DNA of 64,000 nt from Fragilaria crotonensis (Eukaryota > Bacillariophyta > Fragilariophyceae > Fragilariales > Fragilariaceae), in the NCBI GenBank assembly GCA_022925895.1, contig JAKSYS010000190.1, positions 1 through 64,000 of the forward strand. Direction: 5' to 3'. Under the pieces are notes generated by a model that was given only the letters and a program-made list of their open reading frames with translations, was not told the DNA's origin and searched no databases. The position numbers were made by a program, and so were the translations under genes. Shown piece by piece: positions 13,499 to 24,036 of this stretch (its first letter is position 1; each line of letters opens with the position of its first letter).

Positions 13499-14820
13499 GG
13501 TTCTCTCGCTCCAGCTTGATCCGAGGAATTTTTGTATTGAGAATCAAGGGGAGCAGGATGAGGAGGTGAGGTCTGGGGTTGTGTGGTGACAATTATTTCA
13601 CCCGAATCGTGCGACGAAGGAGAGAAGATAACAGAGTCGTTTGGATCGTCTTGAGAATCGAATGCGGCGTCAAGATTAGTACATATTTCCATAAACGCGT
13701 CATCATCATTACCAACGGGGGAGTCGTCGGAAAGTTGAACATGCCGAGCCGTGTCAAGCAGATGGTCCTTCTTATTCCCTAATTTCCGGTGCGAACGTTG
13801 CTTCTTCTTCTCCGGAGAGCAATAAACCGTGGAGGAAGCTGTCGAGGTAATAGATTGAGCGTTGGACTGTGCTGAGGACCCTGAGGCCGAGCTTGCGCTG
13901 CTGGTTGAACATACATCCGTAACCTGTCGCTGAGTCGATGACCCTTTAAAAGATGACGTTTGATTTTTCGCCGATGCCGTGATTGGGACTTGCTGGTTCC
14001 GATCAAATTCCATTTTTGTTGCCAGGCCCTCCATAAATGCAGACATCTTTTCAAAATGTGCATGTAAATCGAGCATTGTGGTCGACATCTGATTTTGACA
14101 TTCCATATTCGTCAATAACCGACTATTCAATTCTGTGAATTGTTGGGCCGTGAGACTTTTCATCGCTTCCATATCTGTTGAGATATTTTTCTGCACTTCA
14201 CCGGATTTTTCGATCTGTTCAGTTGCCTTTTCCAATTTGTCAGTAACCGCTGCTAACTTTTTATCGAAATCGTCAATTCTGGTGAATTGTTGTTCGATTG
14301 ATAATAGCCGCATGGAAGACTGCTTTCCGGATACTTCAAGCGCCTCCAACTTCTTTTTCATTGACCTCTCGAGTTCTAGAAACTTGGTATCCGCTGACCA
14401 TTTGGAAGCATGCGTTAATGAATGTGTAGACCCCGAACTCCGATCCTCATCATCTGTTCCAATTGATGTGTCTCCCCCCGCACTATTTAGGTCCGTGACA
14501 GACTGACTTTTTGTGGTTTGCCAAGCATTTTTATATTGTCTCGGCGGGTTGGAAGCCTCCCGTGGTGTCGGCCATTCAGAGCTGTTGTCGGACCTCCTGG
14601 TATTATTGCGTTGTGTCCGAGCTGGCGCCTTATCTGAATGATTTGCTGAGACGGTGGAAGCCTGCTCTTGTGTGTCGTGTTGCCATCCTGGTGCCATTAA
14701 AAGTTGATCAAGGAATGACACATTTGCTGCAATTTCTGCTTGGATATGAATAACGTCCGGGAGACCAGGGATCTTATCACGGAACCGTGCTTCGCGCTGA
14801 TGGGGTGGATACAACCACCC
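13495..14820 (-). CDS. LINE ORF1, coiled-coil protein
   Basis: An open frame of about 440 codons is rich in S, T, Q and D, with a central heptad-like region of some 130 residues (KKLEALEV, FDKKLAAVTDKLEKATEQIE, HFEKMSAFMEGL) that should form a coiled coil, followed by a basic patch (KKKQRSHRKLGNKK). LINE ORF1 proteins are usually RNA-binding multimers, and that role is inferred here. No zinc knuckle or RRM is visible. The frame runs past the element edge into the flanking repeat, where the first in-frame ATGs (14844, 14841) are host sequence, so the native start is either missing or lies further inside. It ends in TGA overlapping the ORF2 ATG. Confidence 0.75.
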   Translation of the reverse strand, partial: GWLYPPHQREARFRDKIPGLPDVIHIQAEIAANVSFLDQLLMAPGWQHDTQEQASTVSANHSDKAPARTQRNNTRRSDNSSEWPTPREASNPPRQYKNAWQTTKSQSVTDLNSAGGDTSIGTDDEDRSSGSTHSLTHASKWSADTKFLELERSMKKKLEALEVSGKQSSMRLLSIEQQFTRIDDFDKKLAAVTDKLEKATEQIEKSGEVQKNISTDMEAMKSLTAQQFTELNSRLLTNMECQNQMSTTMLDLHAHFEKMSAFMEGLATKMEFDRNQQVPITASAKNQTSSFKGSSTQRQVTDVCSTSSASSASGSSAQSNAQSITSTASSTVYCSPEKKKQRSHRKLGNKKDHLLDTARHVQLSDDSPVGNDDDAFMEICTNLDAAFDSQDDPNDSVIFSPSSHDSGEIIVTTQPQTSPPHPAPLDSQYKNSSDQAGAREP

Positions 14821-16133
14821 AACGGAGTTTTGAGAGAGCATCAAGAGTCACGAGTCACGAGGGACCAAAACCGTTCCAGCACGCTTACGTCACAGTGCGA
14901 GTACGTTCGTGCTACTGTATAGCATATGTCATATGTACACTACCGGTATATGTCCTAGTCTTGTACGCGCTTCTGTATATATGCAACTACAGTACATACA
15001 GTACGTAATACCACTACTGTACAGAAGTTGTACCTGGTACTGTGGACTGTGGAGTACAGGACTCTGGAGTCTGGAGCTCCGCGTAGTACCCTCCGAGCTC
15101 GCCCGAGTAGCGAGTAGCGAGTAGTGCTCAAACTGTAGTGGCGTGTTTCAGTGCAATGTGCTATTGCTACTGTTTACGTATCACAGTCACTACTTTGGAA
15201 GTGCTGCAAACCATCATGGTGACCTTAGCCCTTAGCATGACGGCCATGTTTTTCTTACGATGGAAGGCGGAGCTCAGTAAGAAACAGTCTTCCTACGTAA
15301 GCCATTGCACAGATAATTGTTCACATAACCTAGCAAAGGACCCACGTACAAGAACTAGGCAAAAAGTCCCTTGGCTCTAATACTCGTTCAAGCACTTAGG
15401 TTGGGAGAGGAAAATGCTTGGTTCCTATCCAGGGATAGCTTAGAAGTCTTCGAATCCAATCAATAATATCGCACTTGAGGCAAGCATACTGCTTCTCACG
15501 CCTTCGTGAGATTGTTCTGCTGGACTCTGGAGGCTCCCCTATTCAGCCATGAAGGAAGGCCGAAAACATCTCATAGGTATTAAGTCAACCAAGCAATCAC
15601 ATTTGTTGCAATGCAAACTATGAATTGGATAAGATGTCAAAAGTTGATGTCGAAGATGTGGATTTCAGTTTGTAAAACTAGATCCTGTTCCGCACTATGT
15701 TGCGAGGGCGACAAAAACCATGGGTTTGAAATCGGAGATCCATGTCCAACCGTTATGGCACCGCAGCTGGCTTAGGTATGCGCGCAGGATTCGAGCCCCA
15801 TGTAGTTTAGAATCACTCGTTGGATTCATGCTTCAAGTACACGAGGGTGTCATTATCGCCAGGACAGACTTTCCACTGCATAGGTCGCAATCATCTCGAT
15901 GCCATCATGAAGCAACCACAATGTCGCTCCTGCACGGACGAGCCTTGTGATCCGACTACGGCAGTCCGATGCAGTTTGTGGGGTTCTGCAATGCAAGGTT
16001 GAGGATCGGCTAGTAGATTATCCATGACATTCCTCTACTAAATACGAAACCATGAATTCTCCAGTCGTCCACAACATGGGTGCTGCATCTTCCCTCCATT
16101 CCATTGGACAAGACAATTGTCCGCCGTAGTGAG
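14821..16133. repeat. right copy of 1.3-kb direct repeat flanking the LINE
   Basis: This 1,313-bp copy is in direct orientation to 6105-7407. It begins immediately beyond the 5' end of the LINE and ends 36 bp past the stop codon of the next host gene. This copy lacks the ten one-base losses of the left copy and so probably holds the better sequence. No coding gene was recognised in it. Confidence 0.9.
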
Positions 16134-16169
16134 AGAGTGACGCTGAATCCAAACACACATACCCACACA

Positions 16170-16669
16170 TTAGTATCCGGCGCCGGACACGATGAGAGTG
16201 TTGACGTCGTACGCCACCGCGGCCCAGAGTACAGCAAACACTCCGCAATAAATTGCAAACTTGGGCTTTTCTTTGATCGTGATAAGCAGACCAAGAACGT
16301 AGTTAATGGATACGAGAATAAATGACCCCGTCACTGCGTAACGACTTAAGCTGGATATGGGTGTTCGTCCTGCAACCAGCAAAAAGCTGGAGCTGAGCGC
16401 TGTAGTCAGAAATGAAACTACTCCAAGATCGACGGAAGGCATGTTCAATTGCTTCCCCTTGGCTTTTGCTTCAGCAACAAGGGTTGTGAATTTCAAGGTA
16501 TTCTTCAATGCCCATCCCCAGAAGAATAAAGAAACAGGCAGCATCGTGGTTGCGAGCGACGGCAGGGAGGAAAACACTTTGTTTGTGAGCGGGGTGTTGT
16601 GTGAGAACGTGTCGACTCGTGCAAATCATAACAGAACACCCGTTTCTCAAAGAAGACACACTTACGCAT
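16170..16669 (-). CDS. small multi-pass membrane protein with a 4-nt first coding exon
   Basis: The main exon (16576-16170) encodes about 135 residues with four hydrophobic segments: LPVSLFFWGWAL, VVSFLTTALSSSFLLVAG, TGSFILVSINYVLGLLI and AIYCGVFAVLWAAVAY. No in-frame ATG opens it except an internal one. Upstream, CACCATGC is followed directly by a perfect GTAAGT donor. Splicing 16665-16577 (89 nt, acceptor AAACAAAG) joins ATG-C to TG-TTT and gives MLFSSLPSL, in frame. I therefore propose a first coding exon of only ATGC (16669-16666). The product resembles no family I recognise. The 3' end lies 36 bp from the LINE-flanking repeat, so the repeat probably contains its terminator region. Confidence 0.6.
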
Positions 16670-17750
16670 GGTGTTGATGACTGCAAATAACTTATTGCCT
16701 AAAATTCCGAATTATGAGCTCCATTTGTGGCCTGATTGATGCCTGACGGAAAATGTTTAATGGATACGCGAACAACATCGAATTCGATCATACACAAACA
16801 ATGGTACAAGTACCAGGTACTCCGAACTCCGAATACTCCAGTTCTCCTGTGGGTATCGTCTTTAAAGTGAAAAAGATGTGGAGCTTTGGATGGCAGCATT
16901 TTGCGCAGCAAACAGTACTTGTATCCATGCAGTATAGTAGTACCTACAACCTACACCACTGGGTGTAAAACGTACCGTCGTACAAGAAACAATCAACTTC
17001 TTTTGGGTATTTCGGAATTTCACGATTCAACCTGAAGTCTACGACACTGGTGAAATTGGTTCTGCGATTGTGGGCATTCAACTAATGTGACAAGATTGGA
17101 TGCAGCAAGGATTGGGAGATGAAGTATGTGGTGTTATCACGCCTCCTGACTTGGGAGACAATTGTAAGCTTTGATCAAGGTCACTGCCCGAGGTGGGTGG
17201 CAATAATGCAAATGATGCAACATTTAGAGTCATGTCCTGCTGGCTTTTATTGCCTTGGCACAGAGGTGTGCTCTGAGGAAATCATTGCCATTGATAACTC
17301 TCTACAACCCAAACCATAGGAATACGCCATCGAAATGGAGCTCCCTTTCTGTTGGTATCGTGCCTTCAGTTGAGTGGCAGAAATCCAGATGACCTCAAAA
17401 GGCGATGATGGCATGATGGAAATAATGGAGGGGTAATGTCTCAAGATTGAGTTCTCCAGCGTCATTTTTTCCGACAGAGCTTGCCCAAGCGATTGCGGGA
17501 ACGAGGGAGGAGCAGCGTAGCACGAGTCCCGTTCAATTGGATCGTGGTCGGGGACTTGGCACTGTACTAACGAAGTGAATGCTTGTAATTGTTGATTGGC
17601 GTTTAAAGGATTGTGCTTGCTTATATACAGGAGTAAATTTCGACAAATTGAGGATATCTGCAGTGCAAGGTTGATTAGGATCGAGCTTATGTCCAGTGAT
17701 CAACAACAGCTCAATTCCATTTCGGCCACGTACGCGTGCAGTGCATTGTT
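16670..17750. other. intergenic, GTAC-bearing, no gene recognised
   Basis: This holds the upstream region of the small membrane protein gene and the 3' side of the next minus-strand gene. GTAC clusters occur at about 16804-16823 and 16917-16985. Short frames of 60-86 codons have no recognisable features. Confidence 0.5.
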
Positions 17751-18497
17751 TTACTTCTTCTTCTTTGTAGCGTCAATTTTCCGGTTGCTACCTGTCGTTG
17801 TCGTCTTCGTTGTCTTGTTCGCAGACTTGGCCATGACCAGAAATGGCATCATGTAGGATTGGAGCACCATGAGGATGACAAGTGAAGTGCCTGCGACAAG
17901 GACGGACACGGTCTTGATTTGATGGCACAAATCTGCGACAGCAACGGCAGCCAGGGGCATGGTCCAACCAGAGCACCCAAGGGACCATATAATAGTTTCT
18001 CCAAAGTCTGCCATTAGCATGGCAAATGCCAATTGTGGAACAACAACGAGCGCCTTATCCCAACCCATTTTTGAGAGGGATCGGAAGAAAACGGCACCGA
18101 GGAGTATGACGTACGTTGGAATGTAGGCACATCGGACGAGAAGATCCGTGCGAATGTACACGCGACAGCCATCGGGACCCCAAGTTGATAACGTGTCTGT
18201 GAATTCCGAGGGGGAAGAGTAGAAGCCAATGTGAAGGTCAGGAGTCGAAGCACCGTAATTTTCTTCCATTTGCGTGGAAAACCGCCGTAGGAGAGAAAAC
18301 AAGCCAAAATGCAACAATCCTAAAGCCAATAAGAGGAGGAGGCTGCGGGAAAAATGTAGCAGTGTATCATGAAGAGGTCGAAGGAAGAAGGAAGACATGC
18401 TGGGTTGCAATCGGATTGTTGATTGTGTCTGCAATGGAGTGTTAGAAATGGCGACGACGATGGCGAGTGGGGTTAAATGCAGCACTGCCCGTAACAT
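17751..18497 (-). CDS. multi-pass membrane protein with lysine-rich C-terminus
   Basis: The 248-residue frame is open from ATG at 18497. It shows an N-terminal hydrophobic stretch (LHLTPLAIVVAIS), a strong membrane span (LLLLLALGLLHFGLFSLL), and further hydrophobic segments near residues 125-150, 150-185 and 195-225. The C-terminus is Lys/Thr-rich and ends in KKKK, which fits the KKxx di-lysine signal for ER retrieval, so an ER membrane location is inferred. No catalytic motif is recognised. The gene is divergent from the glycine cleavage T gene, sharing a 262-bp spacer. Confidence 0.6.
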   Translation of the reverse strand: MLRAVLHLTPLAIVVAISNTPLQTQSTIRLQPSMSSFFLRPLHDTLLHFSRSLLLLLALGLLHFGLFSLLRRFSTQMEENYGASTPDLHIGFYSSPSEFTDTLSTWGPDGCRVYIRTDLLVRCAYIPTYVILLGAVFFRSLSKMGWDKALVVVPQLAFAMLMADFGETIIWSLGCSGWTMPLAAVAVADLCHQIKTVSVLVAGTSLVILMVLQSYMMPFLVMAKSANKTTKTTTTGSNRKIDATKKKK

Positions 18498-18759
18498 TTT
18501 GCACAGTAGTAATAACAGTGTAATAACGCTTAGAGATTGGGATATACATTTCCTTGTGACGTCGTCTGTGACGTGGGTTGGCGTACGTGTGTCTCTGTCC
18601 TCGGATCCTGATTCTTGAGACTCTTTTGCTTAAAACCTTTCATATGTACATTGTACAGTACTTGTACTGTGTATCGGGTGACCAAGATATCATTCGTTTG
18701 ATTGTACGAGTGTATTACATCACACAACTTGCCCAGTGACGGAATCGAGAACTGCAAGC
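18498..18759. promoter_or_regulatory. divergent promoter spacer with GTAC cluster
   Basis: The 262-bp spacer separates two divergently transcribed genes and so must contain both promoters. Four GTAC tetramers lie within about 27 bp at 18646-18671, about 90 bp upstream of the T-protein ATG. No TATA box stands out. Confidence 0.4.
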
Positions 18760-20295
18760 ATGACATCTCTCTCGACCTTTGCCCGTCGCGCAATCAGCCA
18801 CAACAAGAAGACCTCGCTTGCTGTGGCTGCTTCCGCACGAAGAACGTTTGCTGGAACTCCAGCAGACAGTGCCAATCTCGTCAAGACGGCATTGAATGAG
18901 TTGCACAAGGAACTTGGTGGGGATATGGTACCATTTGCTGGCTATGAGCTTCCGGTCCTTTACAAGGGAGAGAATGGTGGCGTGATGAAGGAGCACTTGT
19001 GGTGCCGCAGTGAAGGCAAGGCGTCTCTCTTTGACGTTTCTCACATGGGACAGGTACGTGATGTGTTGATCGGATCATCCGATAATGTGATGATTGAAGT
19101 GGATGCAAACATACTCAAACCCATCCTTGTTGATTTTACTCACTTTTCTCTATCTCTTTTAACCAAAATAAACTGCATCGTGATTGATTTTTTAGATTCG
19201 TTGGCACGGCAAGGATCGCGTCAAGTTCCTGGAAACTCTGGTTGTCGGAGACATTGCTGGTCTCGCCCCAGGCCACGGTTGTTTGAGCTTGGTCACAAAC
19301 GACCAGGGTGGCATTCTTGACGATACCGTCATTACGAATGCCGGCGACTACATCTACATGGTCGTCAACGGCGCCACGAAATTTGGTGACATGGAGCACT
19401 TTAAAGCACAAATGGCAGATTTCAAGGGCGAGGTGTGCATGGACTATTTGGAAGACACCATGCAACTCTTGGCCTTGCAGGGTCCAGGGGCTGCGGCGGC
19501 TGTCAGCAAGTTGCTGCCGGCTGGATTTGATCTCAAAAATATGGCGTTCATGACGGGCACCCCCACAACGTTGGATGGTGTTGACGGGTGTCGCATTACT
19601 CGGTACGTGTGATCGTGTATGTGGGTGCGCGTGCTTGGTTCCGTCAGCAACGGTGGAAAGACCGTGCGTGTCCTTACGCAATGATTGATATTTATCTCAT
19701 GGATTTGTCTTTTTCTCGTTCCAATCAGTTGCGGTTACACTGGCGAGGACGGTTTTGAGATTGCCATGCCTGAAGCCTATGCCGTATCAATTGCCTCCAA
19801 GCTCTTGGAGGATCCTTCCGTCTTGCCTACTGGGTTGGGCGCTCGCGACTCGCTCCGACTCGAAGCTGGTCTCTGTCTTTACGGAAACGACTTGAACGAA
19901 ACCACAAACCCCATTGAGGGTGGTTTGGGCTGGACCATGGGCGGACCGGGCAGCCGCCGTCGTATGGAAGGTGGATTTTTGGGTGCCGACAAGATCCTGA
20001 CCAAGGACGGCAAGTTCGCCAAGGTGGCTCGCAAGCGAGTTGGTATTATGGGAATGAAAGCGCCGGCTCGCGATCATACCGAAATCTTTGATGCGACAGG
20101 GAAACAAAGATTGGTGAAATCACGTCTGGCACCTTCTCACCATCTCTCAAGGCACCAATCGCCATGGGCTATGTGGAGACAGCATCCTCCAAGACAGGAA
20201 CGCCCGTCATGTTGAAGATTCGAAACAAAATGCAAGCAGCAGAAGTCACCAAAATGCCGTTTGTTGAAACGCGCTACTATCGTATTCCGGAGTGA
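18760..20295 (+). CDS. GCVT: glycine cleavage system T protein (aminomethyltransferase)
   Basis: This is the tetrahydrofolate-dependent aminomethyltransferase of the mitochondrial glycine cleavage complex, used in photorespiration and one-carbon metabolism. Three exons are inferred: 18760-19053, 19196-19602 and 19729-20295, with GTACGT donors and TTTTAG and AATCAG acceptors. Splicing gives HMGQ-IRWHGKDR and ITR-CGYTGEDGFE, which match the family. Other family stretches seen are LFDVSHMGQ, GGILDDTVI, LALQGPGA, GLGARDSLRLEAGLCLYGND and SSKTGTPVMLKIRNK. The N-terminus (RRAISHNKKTSLAVAASARRTF) is a good mitochondrial presequence. Near 20107 the frame slips by one missing base in an A-run, after which ITSGTFSPSLKAPIAMGYVE resumes to the stop; I treat this as a probable sequencing loss. 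The expected length of about 415 residues is normal. Confidence 0.92.
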
Positions 20296-20497
20296 ACTTG
20301 AGTAAGTTTGCGGATACTGACAGACATGCACATGCTTAGTGCACTGCACCTTGCGACGAATTATAATGTCTATAGACTGATGCATTTATTTGGAAGCGGC
20401 TTTTTTTTGTATATGTTCTGACATTCAGCGTCGGGCGTCGCACGGTCAGGTTCAATGCCCCTTACTGGCGCACGTACTACAGGAGGGATTGCACCTG

Positions 20498-21077
20498 CTA
20501 CGGAACAGACGACGGCAAGGACGGCGCAATACCACTACTAATACTGGTCGGAGTGCTCGTGAGAACACTGTACAGTGTCAAGAGAATCACTCCTGCTGCC
20601 ACTCCGAATAATAAGTACGCCACAATCAAAGCTCCTTGTCCCAAAGTTTGACGACCTCGTGATTGGGAGGGATTTCCATCCTGACCAATGGTTGTAGTCG
20701 GCCGAACAATCACCACGGAATCCTTGCTCGTACCAAAGGGCTCACCCACGGCAATCCGACGCCAAAATTCAATGGTGGCCCAAACAAAGGGTATGATACC
20801 AGCAATAAAGACAACGACATCCGAATTTCGTAGAGATAGATCGGCCGTCGCGGACAACACTGTGGATGATTGGATCAAAAACAGTCGAAATGGGATCATC
20901 GGGCAATAAGGATAAGTCGACTGGTATCATATGCATCGTTGATGGTTGGGATGATGACAATGAAGGTCTTGCCTTCGCGTTTCGCGTTGTGCAACGAGGG
21001 ATGATTGTCGGCTGAATGGTAAAGGCATGTGTGCTCACCAATACGGCATATAGCAGAATACTGGGAAGTGATCTCAT
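20498..21077 (-). CDS. putative plastid-targeted membrane protein
   Basis: From ATG at 21077 the N-terminus is a signal peptide (MRSLPSILLYAVLVSTHAFTIQ) whose THAFTI resembles the diatom plastid cleavage motif with phenylalanine at +1. A Ser/Arg-rich transit-like stretch follows. The mature part has two membrane spans (VVVFIAGIIPFVWATIEFW and ALIVAYLLFGVAAGVILLTL). The N-terminal and membrane parts are in different frames, joined near 20865 by one net base; the reading ADLSLRNSD follows the join. I do not recognise the family. It converges on the T-protein gene, with 202 bp between the stops. Plastid thylakoid or envelope location is an inference. Confidence 0.6.
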
Positions 21078-21811
21078 GGTGTAGTTGGTGTAGGACACTC
21101 CCAACTGCCTTTTATCATCGAACCATGAAAAAAAGATGACTTGCTCAAACTCCATGTATGAGTGCTGTCTATGTAGTGCATGTACCGGGGAAGATAATTG
21201 CGAAAGATCAAAATGGATGAAAGTTGTGCAGTCGGTCGGACGTCTGACGCAGCTTATATCATAAATCCACTCGTACACTATATTCTTCCGGTACATCTGT
21301 ACGTGGTACTCCAGTACTCGTACTGTTAATCAAACACTACATCCCGAATCCCGCTATGTCCTTCGAAGAACACGGTTGCGAGTTTCTCGACAGTTCGATT
21401 CCTGAGAACGACTGCGAACTCCAAAGATAAGAATGAGTACGTACTAACAAAACCAAACGTAGGATATTCTTCGGTGACGTTAAGAAGTTCCTCTTCGAGC
21501 GTCACTCGTCACTCCCAGTCGCAAATCCATATGGGCAAAAGACGCAAGGACATAGGAGGCGATCTCAAAAATGTAAATGTTGCGTCATTCGCCGATTCTG
21601 ATTCAGATCTCCATCGAACTGCGCTCGTGGCAGTAGTCGTACACTATTACGAATGCTACGGAGTGTTTTCATCAGTATGATCTTATATTCATATTCCGTA
21701 TATAATTCATATATATATCTTTTCGGGCCACCAAGCTTTTTCACAAATCTGTGTCATAATGAAGCTGCCCGACCTGCTCAAACTTACTCCCACAGAACGA
21801 CCACTACCATC
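21078..21811. promoter_or_regulatory. divergent spacer with GTAC cluster
   Basis: The spacer lies between the plastid membrane protein (minus) and the desaturase (plus). A tight GTAC cluster (five copies) sits at 21291-21321, upstream of the minus-strand gene. Short frames in the spacer have no features. The desaturase frame stays open upstream to 21653, so its true start could lie there. Confidence 0.35.
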
Positions 21812-24036
21812 ATGAATCTGGTTGCCAATCCAGAGACGAGTCGCAAGTCTCCGCGACGAAAAATGGAGCCCAAAGTAGGTGTAGGGGTGGGTCCTGGAAC
21901 ATCACCGCTGCTAACAGAGTTCAGGTTCCAATTTGAAGGGCACAATCCGATCCTTTGGCTATCCGTCACATGGGTTGCCCTGTGCGCCTCACTCGTGCGC
22001 AAGTACAACGAGCTCATCGGAATCTTCTTCGCCTTCATCGGATCTTTTCTTCTTGCGTTTCTCCTGTCGAGCGCTCCGCTCGACTCCAAGAACCTCACAC
22101 CTCTATCTCGGAGTCGACATGCTCGGACGAAAGATTATGTCGGATTGGTTGCGTGTTCTGTTTCTTTCATGTTCTTGGGACTAAGTGAAAAGGGTCCCGG
22201 CGTATTCCAAGCACTTTCCACCTCAACAGGATACTTGGCGTTCAACTTATGGTTCTCCTCCATGTACTGTCGTCCGATCCCTCCGCCCATCTTCGGCATA
22301 CTCGAAGATGTTTTGACATTGACCCTGTTTTTGGTCAGACTGTCGCTTCAACGAGACAAGGTCGAATCCCATCGAGCTTGGATTGTTCTCTGGGTTGCCT
22401 ACAAGGCGATTTCATTCATCGTTAGTCTTGCCTCCTCAAAGAGTAGTGCATGTGATTTGCAGTGTTCAGTTGTGACGGCGACTACAGGTCGGTCGGTCGA
22501 CGCCTCAACAAGTCCACCTCGTGCCGCGTTGTCCAAAGATACATGGATTGTGCACGGTGTGGAATATGACCTTACGGACTTTGTCAACCTTCATCCTGGT
22601 GGAAAGGAAGCTGTCGAGCTCGCTCGAGGTCGAGATTGTACCGCCCTCTTTGAAAGTTATCATCCGTTTACAAACAAGCATAGGTATGTCGGTGGGCATT
22701 TGGCCTACTTGCGTTTATTTTGGTTTTCAGGGCGTTCATTTCTTTCATCAAGCATATCTAATGCTCGTTTTGCTAAATTCGTTCCAGACTCGTGTTGGGA
22801 AAGTATCAGATCGATCCTAAGCAAAAGCCGGACCTCAAGTCAATGGACGATCCATTTTATGCGGCACTGAAACAGCGTGTGGCAGCAACCCTGGCAAAGC
22901 AGGGTATAGATCCAGAGAAGCAGCGAGTGGCGCCGCCACAAAGAGTAGCATACTATGCATTCATTGCAACTTGCTTGCTGGCGAGTGGATATGGTCACAT
23001 TAAGGTGCGTTCTTACTCACCCTTGACACTTTGTGCCGCCAAAAGCAGCATGTTTGTCTCACGCACATTATCAGGGGAGCTTTGTTTGCTCGTTCTTATT
23101 TGGAGTGTTTGGGTGGCTCATTGGTGCCCTCGGCCATGATGCTGGACATTTTGCAGCTTCGCGATCTCCACTGATGAACGACATAGGTGTTTGGGGCATG
23201 TCGTTACTCTGCAATCCTATTATGTGGCAGCACCAGCATACCTATGCACATCATAGTCACACCAACGAATTCGAGCATGATCCGGATCTACACCACTTTC
23301 ATTTATTGCTTCGTGTTCATCGTCGAGTTCAACAGCAGGACTATTACAAGAACCAACGATCGTGGCTATACGTCATGTTTGCTTACACATTTGTAGTATT
23401 TGGTACCTGCTTTTGGATTCCTCTGGATGTGGTGCGCACCGGTTTTCTCTATGGGATTGTCAAGTATACAGACCGAAGTCGGCCGTTGCGAGCCTTCGGA
23501 ATGGTTGCACACATGGCAGCATACGTCGTTGTCATTATGGTGGTCCCGTTCTTCACGGCGCCGTCATGGTATGTCGCTCTTGCGTCTGTCGTTGTTCACA
23601 TCTCGACATCTGGTTTCTTGTTCGGAATCTTCAGTCAAGTGAATCATCTGTCGGAGGCATGTCTCGAGGCAGACGTTCTATCTCGAAAAAGACAAATCGT
23701 TCGGCAATGCTGCAGAATTCATGGGCAGCTGCACAAGTGGAAACTGCCAATAATTTTGCCCCCAATTCACATTTCTTGCACATTCTGTCCAATGGACTGA
23801 ATTTGCAAATTGAACACCACCTGTTTCCCAGCATCAATCATTCGCATTTGTACAGAATTGCTCCCATCGTGGAGCAAACATGCAAGGAGTTTGGAGTTAA
23901 TTACAAGTGTTTTCGATCGTGGTCTGAAGTCTTTCGAGCAACACTGACATGGCTCGATCAACTAGCACCACCACGAAAAGAAACAACAGCAGGCCCTGCC
24001 GATGGGAAGAGAGTTGAAACGACATCTCTGCGATAA
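21812..24036 (+). CDS. cytochrome b5-containing front-end desaturase with extra N-terminal membrane domain
   Basis: Membrane fatty-acid or sphingolipid desaturase, probably ER. Inferred exons are 21812-22683, 22788-23004 and 23075-24036 (introns of 104 and 70 nt). A cytochrome b5 domain shows the haem motif HPGG (FVNLHPGGKEAVELA). The histidine boxes are HDAGH, a second box in HTYAHHSHTN, and QIEHH, whose Gln replaces the first His as in front-end desaturases. Unusual: about 230 residues with four or more hydrophobic segments precede the b5 domain, whereas relatives of about 450-480 residues begin with b5. One base is missing from an A-run near 23690; after it NSWAAAQVETANNFAP continues to QIEHH. 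The start was chosen at ATG 21812. Regioselectivity cannot be told from sequence. Confidence 0.85.

Larger units (their letters stand above)
7408..14820 (-). mobile_element. LINE (non-LTR retrotransposon) with ORF1, endonuclease, RT and RNase H
   Basis: A 7.4-kb minus-strand element is bounded exactly by the two 1.3-kb direct repeats. Reading 5' to 3' it has a coiled-coil ORF1, an ORF2 with an exonuclease/endonuclease/phosphatase domain, reverse transcriptase, RNase H and a CCHC-like zinc motif, then a 3' UTR of about 107 nt. There is no poly-A tail; on the element strand the 3' end is T-rich (about nine Ts, then CA). ORF1 is open through the 5' junction, so the element may be slightly 5'-truncated. 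The near identity of the flanking repeats points to a recent insertion. The family looks like the EN-RT-RNH LINEs seen in stramenopiles; I cannot assign the clade. Confidence 0.9.

Noticed and set aside
6105-16133. The 1.3-kb repeats as LTRs of an LTR retrotransposon
   Set aside because: They lack TG...CA ends, no primer-binding site or polypurine tract is seen, there is no short duplication outside the pair, and the enclosed polymerase is of LINE type with an EEP endonuclease.
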